This document shows positions 43,023-54,836 of a stretch of 64,000 nucleotides of DNA, one piece after another. Every line of letters starts with the position of its first letter. Positions within the stretch are counted from its first letter, which is position 1. A program made the translations under genes and the position numbers. Source of the DNA: Thelonectria olida (Eukaryota; Ascomycota; Sordariomycetes; Hypocreales; Nectriaceae); assembly GCA_020736575.1 (NCBI GenBank), contig JAGPYM010000048.1:124001-188000 (forward strand), read 5' to 3'. The notes beneath the pieces are model-generated. The model saw only the letters and a program-made list of their open reading frames with translations. It did not search any database and had not been told where the DNA came from.

Positions 43023-45573
43023 GCAGATGCTAGCCCTTCACCACGCTTCTGATCGGAAGTCGCTCGAAACGCTTCTCCATATCGTCCCGCTTGTTTCCCT
43101 CAGAGAAGATGTACAATCGGCTATTCTGAATCCGCCAATCTCCAGCTGACATCAGGGTATTCTCCCATATTTATAATACAGCTCTTATTCCTTCGCTAGG
43201 CATGTTTCTCTCCGTTATTGAGGAGATAAACCATTATCAAACAGCTCAGGTGACTTACGCTTGCACTGCTATCGTTCAGATTTCTCTTCTCGTCAGTTGA
43301 TCCAATATGTCCGATGTAGGTTGTCTTGTTGTGGAGCTGTATCGAGTTCGACTTTCCGCTGTAAATCCATACCTCAAATTCCAACACCGGGAACAGGTAT
43401 TATAACGGCTGCCTTCTTTAATCGACGGCCTCCATGATAGTACACTTGTCGCATTCCCAGCACGTTACTTGAAGCATCTCTGGCGCTCGTCGAGTTGTAA
43501 GCTTGGAGTTGTTCCGCCAGAACTCAACGGTCAGTCATTCCAGCTGTTGCTTCATTTCATTCTGATTCAGCTGCGAGACATTTCCTAGGCGGGGATGTAA
43601 GATTCACCTGTGTATAATCTTGGATGATAGGCAATCACCTAGGCACTCTGCGGTGGGACGGTTCACTCCAATTCCTATATAGACCCACATCTCTCGGGAC
43701 GATGAATCACTCAAGTGGGATAGGAAATAAATAATCAAGGGATATGTCAGTCTGAGAGAATCAATCGGCAGGCCCCTGTTCGGGCTCCGACTTCGGCTCC
43801 AGCTCCGGCGCTGCCCGCAGTCACAACTACAGCACGAACTGAAGCCCTAGATGCGCGACTCAGGGCACCCCTCAGGCTCATGCGAAGGTCCGTCAGCAAG
43901 AAGACCTACCCTATAGCCCACAGGCCAAGACTTTTTCCATGGCTTCAAACAACCATCTTTCTTGTATTATTACTTTCTTGGCATGCAAATGTTCAGAAAG
44001 TAGCCTAATTTACACCTTTTCCCCTAACAATTGCACTGTTAACTGTCCAAAACTATACTCCGTACAGCCCTCGGCGGCTGCGATGGCATCGGCAACCAAT
44101 CTTTGGTTCCATGCGTCTTCGACTGGCAGGGCCATTTTAGGCATGAGCATAGAATACAAGATAGAACAGATTCAAATCGTTCTAAGGCAAACTATCTGTA
44201 TTACTTTCTGTTACAATCCTATTCTTACGGTATGCGGGTGCTTTGAGAGATATACGTCCGAATCTATGGATAGTAGAAAGAGTGGGACACCAACCTTGCC
44301 TCTTTACAACGCGGAATTTTGTCTTTAGTATCGGCGACTTTTGCTGAGTAACTTTACGCATCTTGTGGAATGCCTTCTCCGTCCAAACGAATATATTGCC
44401 ATACTTAAAGCCATTGGAAATAAATGGGCGGGAAGCTTAGCGAGACCCGGGCACAACTGTGCATTTATTCTTTATTGTCTGATCTCCCATGCTCGTATTC
44501 ATCTTCCTCTGACCCCGGCTGGTCAGTCATTGGATTGGGATTGATTGGCAGGGCTGTGCTAGCCCGGGACTACTGGAAGCTCGCTGGTTCCCCTAACAGC
44601 CAATGGATATGCTTGCTCCTAAGAGAGTTAGCGAACAGCAAGTGCCTGGGATGGGTTTCCTCACAATCCCAATAAGAGGAGTGGGATCGCTCAACTGGTC
44701 ACATCTACGCATGAGATACTGAGTGGCCCTAGCGAAATTCTCCTTGGTTCTGTCACGTTTCTGAGGTAATCGAAGGTAAAGCAGTCATGTTCCAAAGCAT
44801 ATGGTTAATGCCTTGATGGAAGGCTGGAAGGGTGCTGTATTTGTAAACACTTAGCTTACCTCCAGCCTCTCAAGCAAATGTTGTATTGGGTCCTCCCAGG
44901 ATGATCTCGGAAGAATGCGAGCTCTTGAGTTCGGAAAATTAGCTGGCTCCCGCTCATCCTTACTGTCCCCATCAGACAGCCGCTCTTTGAGCGTTGGGAC
45001 GATTTCCTCTGGCAGCTGAATTGGCTTCTCTGCTTGGTTACATTTTCACAACACATCGATATTAATCGAGGGGTTCATACAGGGCCTTTTGCTCCTCGTT
45101 CGAAAGCCGCGTTGGCTATCCAGTTAGCCGTGCGAATTGCGACGGCGACCCAGACATCCACAGACCTCAACATCCGGGACTTGCGTGCCGGGAAATCAGC
45201 AACCGTTTTGACGTCACGCTGACACTCGCCAGAGACACCGACCGAGTGGCTCCTCCGTGGCGTCCAAGGTCCAAAAATCGCGACCTCCTGTCGACAGCAT
45301 GCATCGGTCGCATGACTGATGTACAATACATATGAGAGCGAAGGGCCGTTTACTGTTTTGTTGAGCAGATGACTGGTGGGGAGGGGTCAGCTCGGCCTGC
45401 GGGAACGGTGAGCGGATGCGGCAAAAAAAATTAGAAGACACGGGATAGCAAGATGGCAGGTTATTGGCTGTGAATTAAAGGCGAAGCCCGAAAAAAAAAA
45501 GCGTCGAGTGGCTGGACTTGTCACGCAAGGGATGTGTTTGTGACATGAAGAGGCGAGCTTTTAGTGGAGTAAA
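43023..45573. other. Long gene-free stretch after the kinase gene
   Basis: No ORF with recognisable motifs on either strand; ORFs are under 130 codons. No repeat copy identified until 45574. Confidence 0.4.
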
Positions 45574-45864
45574 GGGCTTACTGAGCGCCCACTTGCAACT
45601 GCCTCACGGGAGTCAATTGCTCGCCTCTGCAAGTAGCTCGTCATCTCTCACGCAGTCAAGGCTCGATTCTTCCCTCTCACCTTCCCTCTGAATATAAAAC
45701 CACTGCAATATACACACTCGCCTCCCTACAGGGGACCACGGACGGGGCTCTCTCTGACGCTCCGGTTTAACGCATTTACGCATAAGACCACAGCGACAGG
45801 TGACCCGTTGCGACCAAACCATATACACTCTGTGCCTCTTGGCTGCATGAGGTCACTAATAAAG
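45574..45864 (+). repeat. Dispersed 0.3-kb repeat, copy 2
   Basis: Same unit and orientation as 34640-34940, about 11 kb apart. It ends in CACTAATAAAG against CACCAATAAAAG. Differences are mostly transitions plus a few short indels. Flanks on both sides differ between the copies, which defines the unit's ends to within a few bases. Confidence 0.8.
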
Positions 45865-48494
45865 TTTTGGTTTAATTGTCCCGTGGTGGAGCTGCGATTG
45901 ATTGGAAGCCTAAGGTTGCGTGTTGGCCCCCATAGTAAGGCAACCAAAACAGAAGGTGAAGTTAAGGCAAGTAAACAAGCAAACAGTCGCTGATCAGTAT
46001 ACGGATAGAGATCAATAATGGAAGTAGGTGATTAAAAGCCATTATGCCACACGCACGGTATTATTTGGACCCGAGTCAACTCTGGGGAGACGGAGAGTTG
46101 ACAGGTCATATCCGTCCATCCATCCACGGAATGGTCTAGAAGAGGGAAGGTAGCCCCCTAGAAAGTCTAGACCTAGGTCCCTGTGTCGTTCAGTGGCTTA
46201 AATGATGCAGTTATTAGCGTACACTACTTTGTACTATATCTCTTTCTGTGACGGCCGTATCCGTGCGTTTATCCTCATTAAATTCAATTGCTCCCGCCCC
46301 CGGGGGGCGCAATGACTTTCCGCGGCCGGCTCATGCTAATTTAGTTTGAAAAGTAAAGTGACAACATTTGTGTCCATGTGTGCACTGAACCCAAAACGGC
46401 CTATCCAATTCGCAAAAGGGATGAGATGCATGTCTTCCTTTGGCATAGGACTAGCAACAAAACATACATATATCAAGGCCAGCAACTCCTGGACGATCCA
46501 CAGTGACCCACAAGTGGAAAGACACGGTAAACTCGAGCTTGGCTGAGTTGGGCCACACTGACATGCTTGATCCGACGGCATCTTCTCAACTCGATATGAT
46601 AGCGAACCATTTGATTAGAAAGCAAAAAAAAAAAAACGAGAAAAAGAAATACCAACACAAAAGACAGGAATACGATGCGCCTCCAGGCACGAGCCGACTC
46701 CACATCACATCGTGTGTCATATCATACTTTCCATCTTGACAGCCCGTTTCTTCTCTCTGATTGCCAGTGCGCAAGGTGACTATCACCAATAGTATCATCC
46801 ATTACTATAATTTTGCTTCTTCTCATACAGTCTTTCATTCGCAATCCAAGGCAAATCATGCATTCCAATAAATAACCACCAACCAACCAACCTATTTCCC
46901 AACCCCTGTACATAACAGGGCAAAAGCGCTCGCATAGCAGATCCCAAAACACGCTGATACTTTCTTGAGGGCCCCCCTCCATTGAAAAAAAGAAACGAAA
47001 GGGCCAGTCCACGCCGCACCTCTTTCCCCACCACTCGCGCCATTTCAGCGTCAGCTCCATGGTTACTTTTAGTCTCGCAACGAATGCACTCCCGTGGGAA
47101 AAATAGGGATCTCCTCTTTTTTGTCTTACCCGCACGCCTTTTATCTGGCCTACTGAAATGACTCCTGTCTAGTTCCAGTCTTCTCACCTCGTCTCTCGTT
47201 TTCTAGGCCGTGTCTGTCGTGACTTGTTTCGCTCAAAGGCAAGAAGGATTCAGAATATCGGTTTTTGTGCCTCTCTCCCTACATTAACATAGACCTTTTG
47301 GCTACGTGATTTTCTTCTTCCTGTTTACTAAATATGCATGTCTCTCTTATTCGGTGCCTTTTCGGCTTTCTCAATGACAATGATTCTCAACTCCCTGCTT
47401 CGACCGGCATCTCAATCAGCTGGGATGTGCCAACCCCTTCCCCTCCCCTCCCTTCTCCCCCACTCCCTTGTTCCCCACTCGTCGTAAAAAGGGCCTGTGC
47501 AACCACGAGAAAGGGCCTCTGCTAAACTGGGGACACTCGAGATCTCGCGCGGCGGCGGCATCCGCAGAGTTCCCCCTCCCTTACCGAGCTTTGTGTTACC
47601 GTGAGATCTTGCGGCCCGCACACCTTAGCTCCACGGTTCTCCACAGTTTGACGCTCAGTGTAGCCCGCCCCCGTCCCGTCAACTTGGATGCTAGAGCTTG
47701 CCCCCCGTCCCCGTCTCTTTTTTGGCCCGGACATGCATTTCGCTTCTCTTTGCTCTCCCCAAACGTCCCTTGTTCCTAGACTCTTCTCTCTTCTCCCCCT
47801 TCGATATTCTTCCCATTCTCAGTTGTACTGTACCCCGTCGGGGCCATGTTTGCGTCTTCGGTCCTGCTTCCCCACCCGGCTCCATTTTGTCCCGCTTTCT
47901 GTCTTGCATCGAATAGCACCGCATCGCTTTTAGACCAAGCGTGTTATGTTTCAGAGGCCTTGTGTCCTCCGCCCATCAATAGCGTGTGGACGTACGTACT
48001 GTATGTACCTCTCACGTATGCGTGTGCCCGTGTGTGGTCGAACAGGGAACCTATTCTTGCTAGGTAGTACAGTGAGTCAAGTCAATGTGTGAGTGAGGCC
48101 CTGTGCGTGAATGGCCTTCCGGTACAAGAGTTGTCCACGGTGTTGCTTTTGCAGGCTCACTGCCCAAAGGTGCATATAAGGGCCTCGCCGCTTTCGGCAT
48201 TCAGCATGTGCAGCTGTCTTCTTTTCTCATCCTCATCCTCAATCCCATTCTTTCATCGAGCCTCCATCTGACATTCTTCTTTGATCTTCTTTGACGTCAC
48301 CCATACAACACACCGTCTTCCACCACTTTCATCAATCACTGCCTACCTAGAACTACTTTAGCCCTACCACCTCGTCTGTTTTGCTACAACACTTGCCTTG
48401 CCGCTTGCCTGTTAGCCTCTCATTGCGGCTCAGTTTCGGCGACGACATCTCTGCACTCCGGACCAACATCACCGTTGCCGCCCTACTATCAACC
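45865..48494. other. Long non-coding stretch upstream of the mPARG-like gene
   Basis: Contains an A12 run (about 46625-46636) and strongly pyrimidine-rich stretches from 47440 to 48480, as often seen in fungal promoters and 5' leaders. A CATATAAGGG motif lies near 48173. ORFs on both strands in the skewed part are low-complexity and not believable. Confidence 0.5.
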
Positions 48495-49538
48495 ATGGGC
48501 CCCTCTAGATCCAACCGGGTCAGGCCCTCAGAAGTGGCAGCCGAGACCAAGAAAAACTTCATCCCGCTAATCAAGAAGAGCTACGGCAAAATGTTCCCTC
48601 CCTACTCGTACCTTTACCGCCAGCCCATCACCCAGCTCACCATCCAGCGCCCGAAGGCCAGCACTCATCCTCCGCGCTTCCGCATCGAGGTGGGCGACCC
48701 CGTCATGAAGGCCTTGAGCTACGCAAGCTCCGATTCGCAAACCAACGAGGCTATCGGCGAGCCACGGGTCCGGATCCCCTTCATCTGCGCTGCCAACGAG
48801 AGGCGCGCTGGAGGGGACTGGGAGACGGGCTGCATGGGATACGAGGAGAAGCTCTGCCGGCGCAGCAACCTCTCGGCCACGCTCAACACGCCGTGGCCTG
48901 GCTCGCCGGAAGCCAGCAACTACCCGATCCCCTTGCAGGGCGGGATTCTATCTGATTTCGTCATCGTCTGCCGGGGTCCTCACGGCCGGTACGAGCGGCT
49001 GAAGAGCTGGTACGACCTCCCTGTGGTCTCGGTGCCTCCCACGCGCCGGCCGAAGCTCAAGGACGGCGGCATGAAGTATTCGTTTGCGGAGGAGCGCGAG
49101 ATAATGCGGGACAAGCTCCGCGGGGCGTTGCGCATCTGCCTATACAATGGCTATGACCGAGTTGTCATTGGCGACTTTGGGCTGGGCAACGGCTACCGGA
49201 ACCCGCCCCAGGAGCTGGCGGAGCTCTGGCGCGAAGTTTTCTTGTTCGACCCGGACCTGCGGGGACAGTTTGCCTACGTGGTCTTCGTGTTTGAGGACTC
49301 TGTTCAGAGCACGACCCGTCACATCCTTGATGAAATCGGCAAGAAGGAACATGGACGCAAGGGGAAATCGCGAGGCTATTCTTCTTCGTCGAGGTCTTCT
49401 TTCTCGTCGTCATCTCGAAGCCATGGCTCCGTCCCGACTGACCGACAAATCTTCGAGCACGTCTTCAGCACCGCCGAGATCGACCGAGTCCTCCATCAGC
49501 CCGACCCGCGGTACGGACTCGGCATGATCACGTCGTGA
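48495..49538 (+). CDS. TIGR02452/DUF2263 family, microbial-type PARG-like protein
   Basis: 347 residues in a single exon, starting at the ATG at 48495; the frame upstream offers only a TTG. The signature VRIPFICAANERRAGGDWET, then GCMGYEEKLCRRSNLSATLN corresponds to the AN...GG...EE catalytic loop of TIGR02452 (microbial-type poly(ADP-ribose) glycohydrolase) proteins. It is followed by GGILSDFVIVCRGPHGRYE, DLPVVSVPPTRRPKLKDGG and VVIGDFGLGNGYRNPPQELA, a macrodomain-like core. Intact relatives remove ADP-ribose from proteins. The loop differs from the bacterial GGG form (GGDWETGC), so activity needs care. The tail has a long Ser run (SSSSRSSFSSSSRSHGS) and ends ITS. Likely nuclear or cytosolic. 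Confidence 0.85.
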   Translation: MGPSRSNRVRPSEVAAETKKNFIPLIKKSYGKMFPPYSYLYRQPITQLTIQRPKASTHPPRFRIEVGDPVMKALSYASSDSQTNEAIGEPRVRIPFICAANERRAGGDWETGCMGYEEKLCRRSNLSATLNTPWPGSPEASNYPIPLQGGILSDFVIVCRGPHGRYERLKSWYDLPVVSVPPTRRPKLKDGGMKYSFAEEREIMRDKLRGALRICLYNGYDRVVIGDFGLGNGYRNPPQELAELWREVFLFDPDLRGQFAYVVFVFEDSVQSTTRHILDEIGKKEHGRKGKSRGYSSSSRSSFSSSSRSHGSVPTDRQIFEHVFSTAEIDRVLHQPDPRYGLGMITS

Positions 49539-52054
49539 TTCGCTTGGAGCTCCATCAAAGTCCCGGTGTGTGGGGACACGAGTGGGCATAAATGCCCTAT
49601 AAGCTGGGAGAAGGTCTTTGTCTTTCTGACCGACCGGGATCGCAGTCTTCCGGGGGGGTGGGGGGGTTGAAATACATGTGTCAAACCCCTCCACAATCAA
49701 AAACCAAGATGACAAACCAGCATGGTGTCGGCCGGACTGACGATTTTTTTTTTTTTTGTGTATGTGTATGAGATAACTTCTGTTGCTGGAGTTGTCCGCT
49801 CTCTGGAGAGCGGCGGCCAAACCACAGCCGATGTTTTATCTTGTTTGTTGGACGCTTATTATCATTAGAGGGATGGATACCGCATGACGCAAGCTACCGG
49901 GTTTCAAAGGCCCTAGTGGGAGACGAGGAGCCGGCGGGTGTGTACCTTTTTGTTTTGTTTTGTTTTGTTTGCTAGATGTGTACCTCTAGGTACTTTCGTT
50001 GACCCCTCTTTCCCTCATTTCCTTTCGACGAGCGGACATTTTGTTGGCTGCCTCGGGGCTGGTTGCGAGCACCATTTCACCTTCACCATCTATTTGGCGA
50101 TTTTGTTTTGAATATTCCCTTTTAGCTAAACTGGTCGGGTGGGATTGGGGGAAAACTAAACATGGGGCGCCTTGGACTTGGGTGTATGAGAACTGTGTCG
50201 GGCCGCCAATTACACCAGAGATAGGGAGGGGCCCCAGCTCTTCCAAGAACCACTGGGACTTCTGAAGGAGCAGAACAAGAGACGGTTAGAGGCGAACCAG
50301 GAAAAAAAAAAATCTTAGAAGAACTAGATGTCTTGACTAGAAGTTATGCAACCAAGACGAACTCCGCCTTCATGTCCGCCGCCCCAGATAGGTGCAGTAT
50401 GTTAGATTCTACCATTACGTTATTCCTTTATCGTAGAACTTAGAGGACACATTCTAATACCTACAGTAATTACCCATGAGAAAATCGTCATGGTTCAGGG
50501 TTAATAAAGGGACGCGGCTCAGGGGGTTCCCGCCAAGGGCTCCGCTTTAAGGCTTAGGGCTGGATGGCAAACAACGCCCGAGGGTAACTGTCAGACAGTA
50601 CGTGTATTCGGTCCATTGATCCAAATCAGTGTATTCATGTTGTGTGTTCTCGTTAAGTGTCTGCCCCTGAAAGATCTGCTGTTCATCATAAGACCCTTGA
50701 CCCGCACGTGACACCCCAGCATATGCCTTCTGTTCAACAGTAACATCCAAGGAGACTGTCTACTCTGTAGAGCGAAAGGGTTATCCAGAACACATGGGCA
50801 TAATCGTCCGCGATGCCCTATTGTACCTGTGCCGTCTTGTATTTCGGCCAAATCCGCACAAACAGGCTTGTGTGTAAGTTTCTGTCCCCCCAAGTTCATG
50901 CTTCCTGTCAAAAAATGGCAGTTCTCGTTTGTGCACGGGGTGCTGACGAGACGCAACAGAGCACATGTAGCGCGCACTGACGCGAGGGCGGATGAGCTCC
51001 AGCTGGCCTCATACAGGCGGTCATAGCGACGGGCATCTCGGCACACTTTTGCGTGTGATAGGGCTAATTAGTGGCTGCAGGACGGATGAAAATCCGACGT
51101 ATTGAACGATCAGACAGCATCGTGGGATGTCAACTCCTGGTTCATGTCGGCTGCTCTGCCTTTGGAAACCCCACAGGGCTGTCCACGCTTCGTCTTGAAA
51201 AGGAAAAAGCGCGCAGATTAGAACTAGTCACGGACCGCTTTACCCTGTCAAAAGGCAGTATGTCGGCGGAGGCTACAGGGTCAAAGTTCACGCTATACTC
51301 TAGAGAGCTGGTGGCTCAGCTCGTGCGACGTTGGGAAACAATTCAAAGTTACGACAGCATGACGACATTATTTATCGGCCGATCAGTGCTGGTATCTTAC
51401 TGATGCTATTTTCCGGGCCCAAGGTCAAGCGTGTGCGTCTTGCCAAGTAACCACTGGGACAGAGTGACCTTGATCAGAAATAGTGACTGCTATTTGTACA
51501 TCTCGGACGAGTAGCAGTATCTCCGCAGGGAGCTGCTTTCCGCATCGACCCACGACCATTTTTCCTTTGGTCCCCTGTGACCCTCCCCGTGAGAGTACGG
51601 GTGCTTGCTGAGTCGCTGTACTGTATCCCGAGGTTGAACGGCTCACGATTGGGGCAAAGACGAAGAGATTCTCTTCGCAATAACTAGAGACCATGCCCCG
51701 GTAGCATGTGGGAAAAGTCTCTCTTCTGTCAGGGCGATCCCGGAACCTTATCATCCATGATGGTGGCTTTTTTACTCGCCATTTACGAGGCCCACGCACC
51801 AGGAGAGCTGGAGCCGCCCCTGATAAAGTTGATGGTGTGGCTGACATCCAGGCCTCGTGGGATGATAAGCCAGGGGGCCCGTTTTTTTGAAAAGAGGCAG
51901 GATCATTTGCACCATGAGAGCCTAGGGTGATGAGGCCCCGGGGGATCAGCATCCTGACTGGGTTAGTAGTTTTTTTGCCAAGTGCTAGTGATTTTTCACT
52001 GCAAGTCGGTGGTGTTCAAGTTTCTCAGACCTCTTGGACCCCGTGGTAACCAGA
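49539..52054. other. Intergenic stretch between the mPARG-like and RGS genes
   Basis: Contains a T-run near 49744-49758 and short TTTTG repeats at about 49947-49970, probably in or near the 3' UTR. ORFs at 50591-51046 and 51425-51952 (minus) have no recognisable motif and no introns or signals that would support them. Confidence 0.45.
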
Positions 52055-52063
52055 TATATAAAA
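52055..52063 (+). promoter_or_regulatory. TATA box of the RGS/7TM gene
   Basis: TATATAAAA lies about 130 bp upstream of the ATG at 52189, a common fungal spacing with a short leader. Confidence 0.55.
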
Positions 52064-52188
52064 CCCTTCATCTCCATCTCTGCTTCCAGGCCACATAATC
52101 TGATCAAGTTCATTGCTTACCTCTCCCCTTTCAGAGAAACCTCGTTAGCTCTTTGATTTCCACTTGCCACATTTCTTCGCTCGCAAAT

Positions 52189-54083
52189 ATGGCGGAGTCA
52201 GGCTCGACAGAGGCCAATGCCAAACCCCAGCCGAACCTCAACACCCTCGGCATCTTTTGGATGGCGTTTGCCGTCTCTTGGACAATGATCGTCGCAGGCG
52301 GCATGCTCTTTCTATGGTGTCGTCGCGATATGCCCATATTGAGGATTCGAGGCCTACCGCTATCATTCCTTGCTATCACGTTGCTCCATCTCTACTGGGG
52401 CGCGGTCCAGACCGGGTATGTCTGGTTCCCTCTCGCTGCGCCCGAGGTCGAGTACTGGATCATGAGCATCTACCTCCCCTGCGGTATAGCTCTATTCCAC
52501 GCCTCCAACAGCCGGTTTCTCCATGTCGCCAAGGCCCAGAAGGAACTCTTCGCTTCAGACTCTGCCTCGATCAAGAGCAAGCCTGCCAAGTCCAAGTCCT
52601 TGTTCTGCCGCTTTCGATCGCTCAACTACACCAGAAAGATTCTCGTCCTTGTGGGCGCCGGCATGATCTTTCAGGTAATACAGCTTGCAAACTGATGTTA
52701 CCATTTCAATTTCTGACACGAAAACCAGCTCTTGCTTACGATCTTCATGTACCTCATTTCGAGAAAGTTTCATCCTTCCTTTGGCATCCCAGGCACCGAG
52801 GTTACGGGAACGGAGGACGTTCAGAAGTCTCAAATGCGCAGAGGCTGGGAATGGTAGTGCCGACTATTCCTGGAGTAACCCAGTACTGATGTATTTCTCT
52901 AGGTGGCCATCTGTCTTTTGGCAGTTCTTCTGGGCATGGATAGTCGCTCCCTACATTCTCTGGCAAGCTCGCGGAATCAACGATACCCAGGGATGGAGGA
53001 CCCAAACTATTGCTTGCTGCCTTTCGAGGTTAGTATCCCCTAACATGAAATGGTTGACTCTATACTAACGGCTTATGCAGTCTCCATGCTACTCCTCTGT
53101 GGCTGATTGCTTTGTATGTTCCTGCCATGTCTGCCGTTGATAACTTCTGGATTCCTCCTCAATGGTAAGCTATCCCAGTATCTATGTGAGCAAGGGAGGA
53201 TATGCCGAGCTCACTCAATTCAAGGATTGCCCTCTCGATCATGATGCTTGAGATCTTCACTATCTTCCTTCCATGCTGGGAAGTCTTTAGATACCAGGCT
53301 CTGCGCCAAGAGGCCCTCGAGTCAATCGCTCAATGGCAAATCAATAGGAATGTCGGTAAAGCCTCAAGGTCAATTACCACAGACTCCACATCGGCGGCTG
53401 GCTCATTTTTGACCGCATGGTCTAAGGATGGCTCTACCAAGAGCGGCTCCACCACCAGCGGCTCCGGTGTGAGTATCCTCACCATGGAAGCTCTTGAGTA
53501 CGTCCTTGAGCGAAACCCTGGGCCTCTTCAGCAATTCTCTGCCCTCCGGGATTTCTCTGGAGAGAACATCGCCTTCCTGAGAGCCGTCGCTGAGTGGAAG
53601 TCTTCGCTTCCTCCGACGGTTCGCGACCCAACGAAGCTTAAGGATAACGACGTCCAGGAACTTGTCCACGAACGATTTAACAGCGCTCTCCGAATCTACA
53701 TCGACTTCGTCAGCTCTCGGGATGCCAAATTTCAAATCAATCTTTCCTCTCAAGACCTCAAGAGGCTTGAGTCTATTTTCGAGCCGTCCGCCCGCGTCCT
53801 CTATGGCGACAGGCACGAGGTTGATCCCGCTACGCCCTTCGACTCCTTCCCTATGACTAGTGTCAGGCGGCCTTCTGCGTCATCTCACGGTTCTGAGACT
53901 GGTATCATAACCGAGTCGATTAACGACACGGAAGTCATTAGAGACAAGGCCTTATACTGGGGTGATATCCCCGACGGCTTTGATGCTACCGTTTTCCATG
54001 ATGCTGAAGCAAGCATCAAATACCTTGTCTTTACTAACACTTGGCCAAAGTTTGTTAAAGATCATCAAGGCCATAATTCATGA
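52189..54083 (+). CDS. RGS-domain protein with N-terminal transmembrane helices
   Basis: Five exons (52189-52674, 52729-52853, 52903-53028, 53081-53164, 53225-54083) give 559 residues; all four introns are GT-AG and in phase. The N-terminal half has about seven hydrophobic segments ([80 protein letters not shown]). The RGS domain spans about residues 360-475 ([20 protein letters not shown] ... [15 protein letters not shown] ... [11 protein letters not shown]). This is the GPCR/RGS hybrid layout known from fungi (GprK-like). It would sit in a membrane, may sense a ligand, and speed GTP hydrolysis on a G-alpha subunit. A Ser/Thr-rich linker ([14 protein letters not shown]) separates the halves. 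Ligand unknown. Confidence 0.9.
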
Positions 54084-54399
54084 TGAATTTGGAGAATAGG
54101 GGACCAAAACTTTCGGTCCCTCTAAGGAATGAAAATAAGTCAGTTCTTAAACATAGGATCAATTGGCCCTTACGGCAGCCTTTTCACAGCGAGCAAAAGG
54201 AATTAAGTAAGTCAGCTGCCCTACTTTTCGCGTCACCAACTTCTCGCGGAGCCTCACTTACACGAGCCAATAACCAACAGCCAACTTCAAGTATATAAAA
54301 CAATAACCAATTGGTTCGTTTTTGGTGTTTTCTAATAGAGGAAATTAGGCTAATTATAAATATTTCAAAATTATATAATAATAATTAAAAGCCAACCAG

Positions 54400-54836
54400 C
54401 TATTCTGAATCTTCTAATTCGTCACATTCAACCCGTCTCGTTGTTGTCCTGACATTTGCAATCGATGCAAAGAGCTTATTTGGATCTTTTTCAACAGCAG
54501 CTCTTTTCCTCTTTTTTAATTGGGCTCATAGCCTCCCACGGCGGCATACCATAGCGGCGTCCGACTGTAAGTGTCCTTCGCGTCGGTTTCGACTGTGTTC
54601 TGAAGGAGGCAATTAGTCGCTTCCTCAACTCCGAAGTATGTCGCCAAATGAAGTCCCGTCATTTGCCTCGGAACTTGTTGGCTGTACTGTCGATACCATA
54701 GGTGCTTTGAGTACCCCTCGTTTGGGATTAATACTTCGCTCGATGCCTCGACTTGAGCTTTTTCCTCGAGAAATTTCACGACGTCCGGACAAGAAGTCGG
54801 AGCATCGCGAGCTTGATGTCCCCAGTCACGCGCAGA
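54400..54836 (-). pseudogene. Ankyrin-repeat protein, 3' remnant truncated by the hAT end
   Basis: The minus frame has ARDAPTSCPDVVKFLEEKAQ, then QMTGLHLATYFGVEEATNCL and DTYSRTPLWYAAVGGYE, which are ankyrin repeats. A shift near 54516 leads to a basic, NLS-like tail (LKKRKRAAVEKDPNKLFASI, ending ECDELEDSE) and a stop at 54400. The 5' side runs straight into the hAT terminal repeat at 54832, so everything upstream is lost from this locus. Fungal ankyrin proteins of this type often carry NACHT or nucleoside-phosphorylase N-termini, but none is visible. Confidence 0.65.

Noticed and set aside
34640..45864. One LTR retrotransposon spanning both dispersed copies
   Set aside because: The 10.6 kb between them contains no gag, reverse transcriptase or integrase but does contain a LINE relic and a host kinase gene.
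46722..47187. Overlapping minus ORFs upstream of the mPARG-like gene
   Set aside because: They lie opposite a pyrimidine-rich stretch, so Arg/Gly/Lys-rich peptides appear by composition alone.
51425..51952. 175-codon minus ORF between the mPARG-like and RGS genes
   Set aside because: No recognisable domain; looks like a chance frame in GC-rich intergenic DNA.
52164..52889. 241-codon ORF in another frame over the RGS gene
   Set aside because: Overlaps exons that join perfectly into the RGS/7TM protein; Arg/His-rich shadow.
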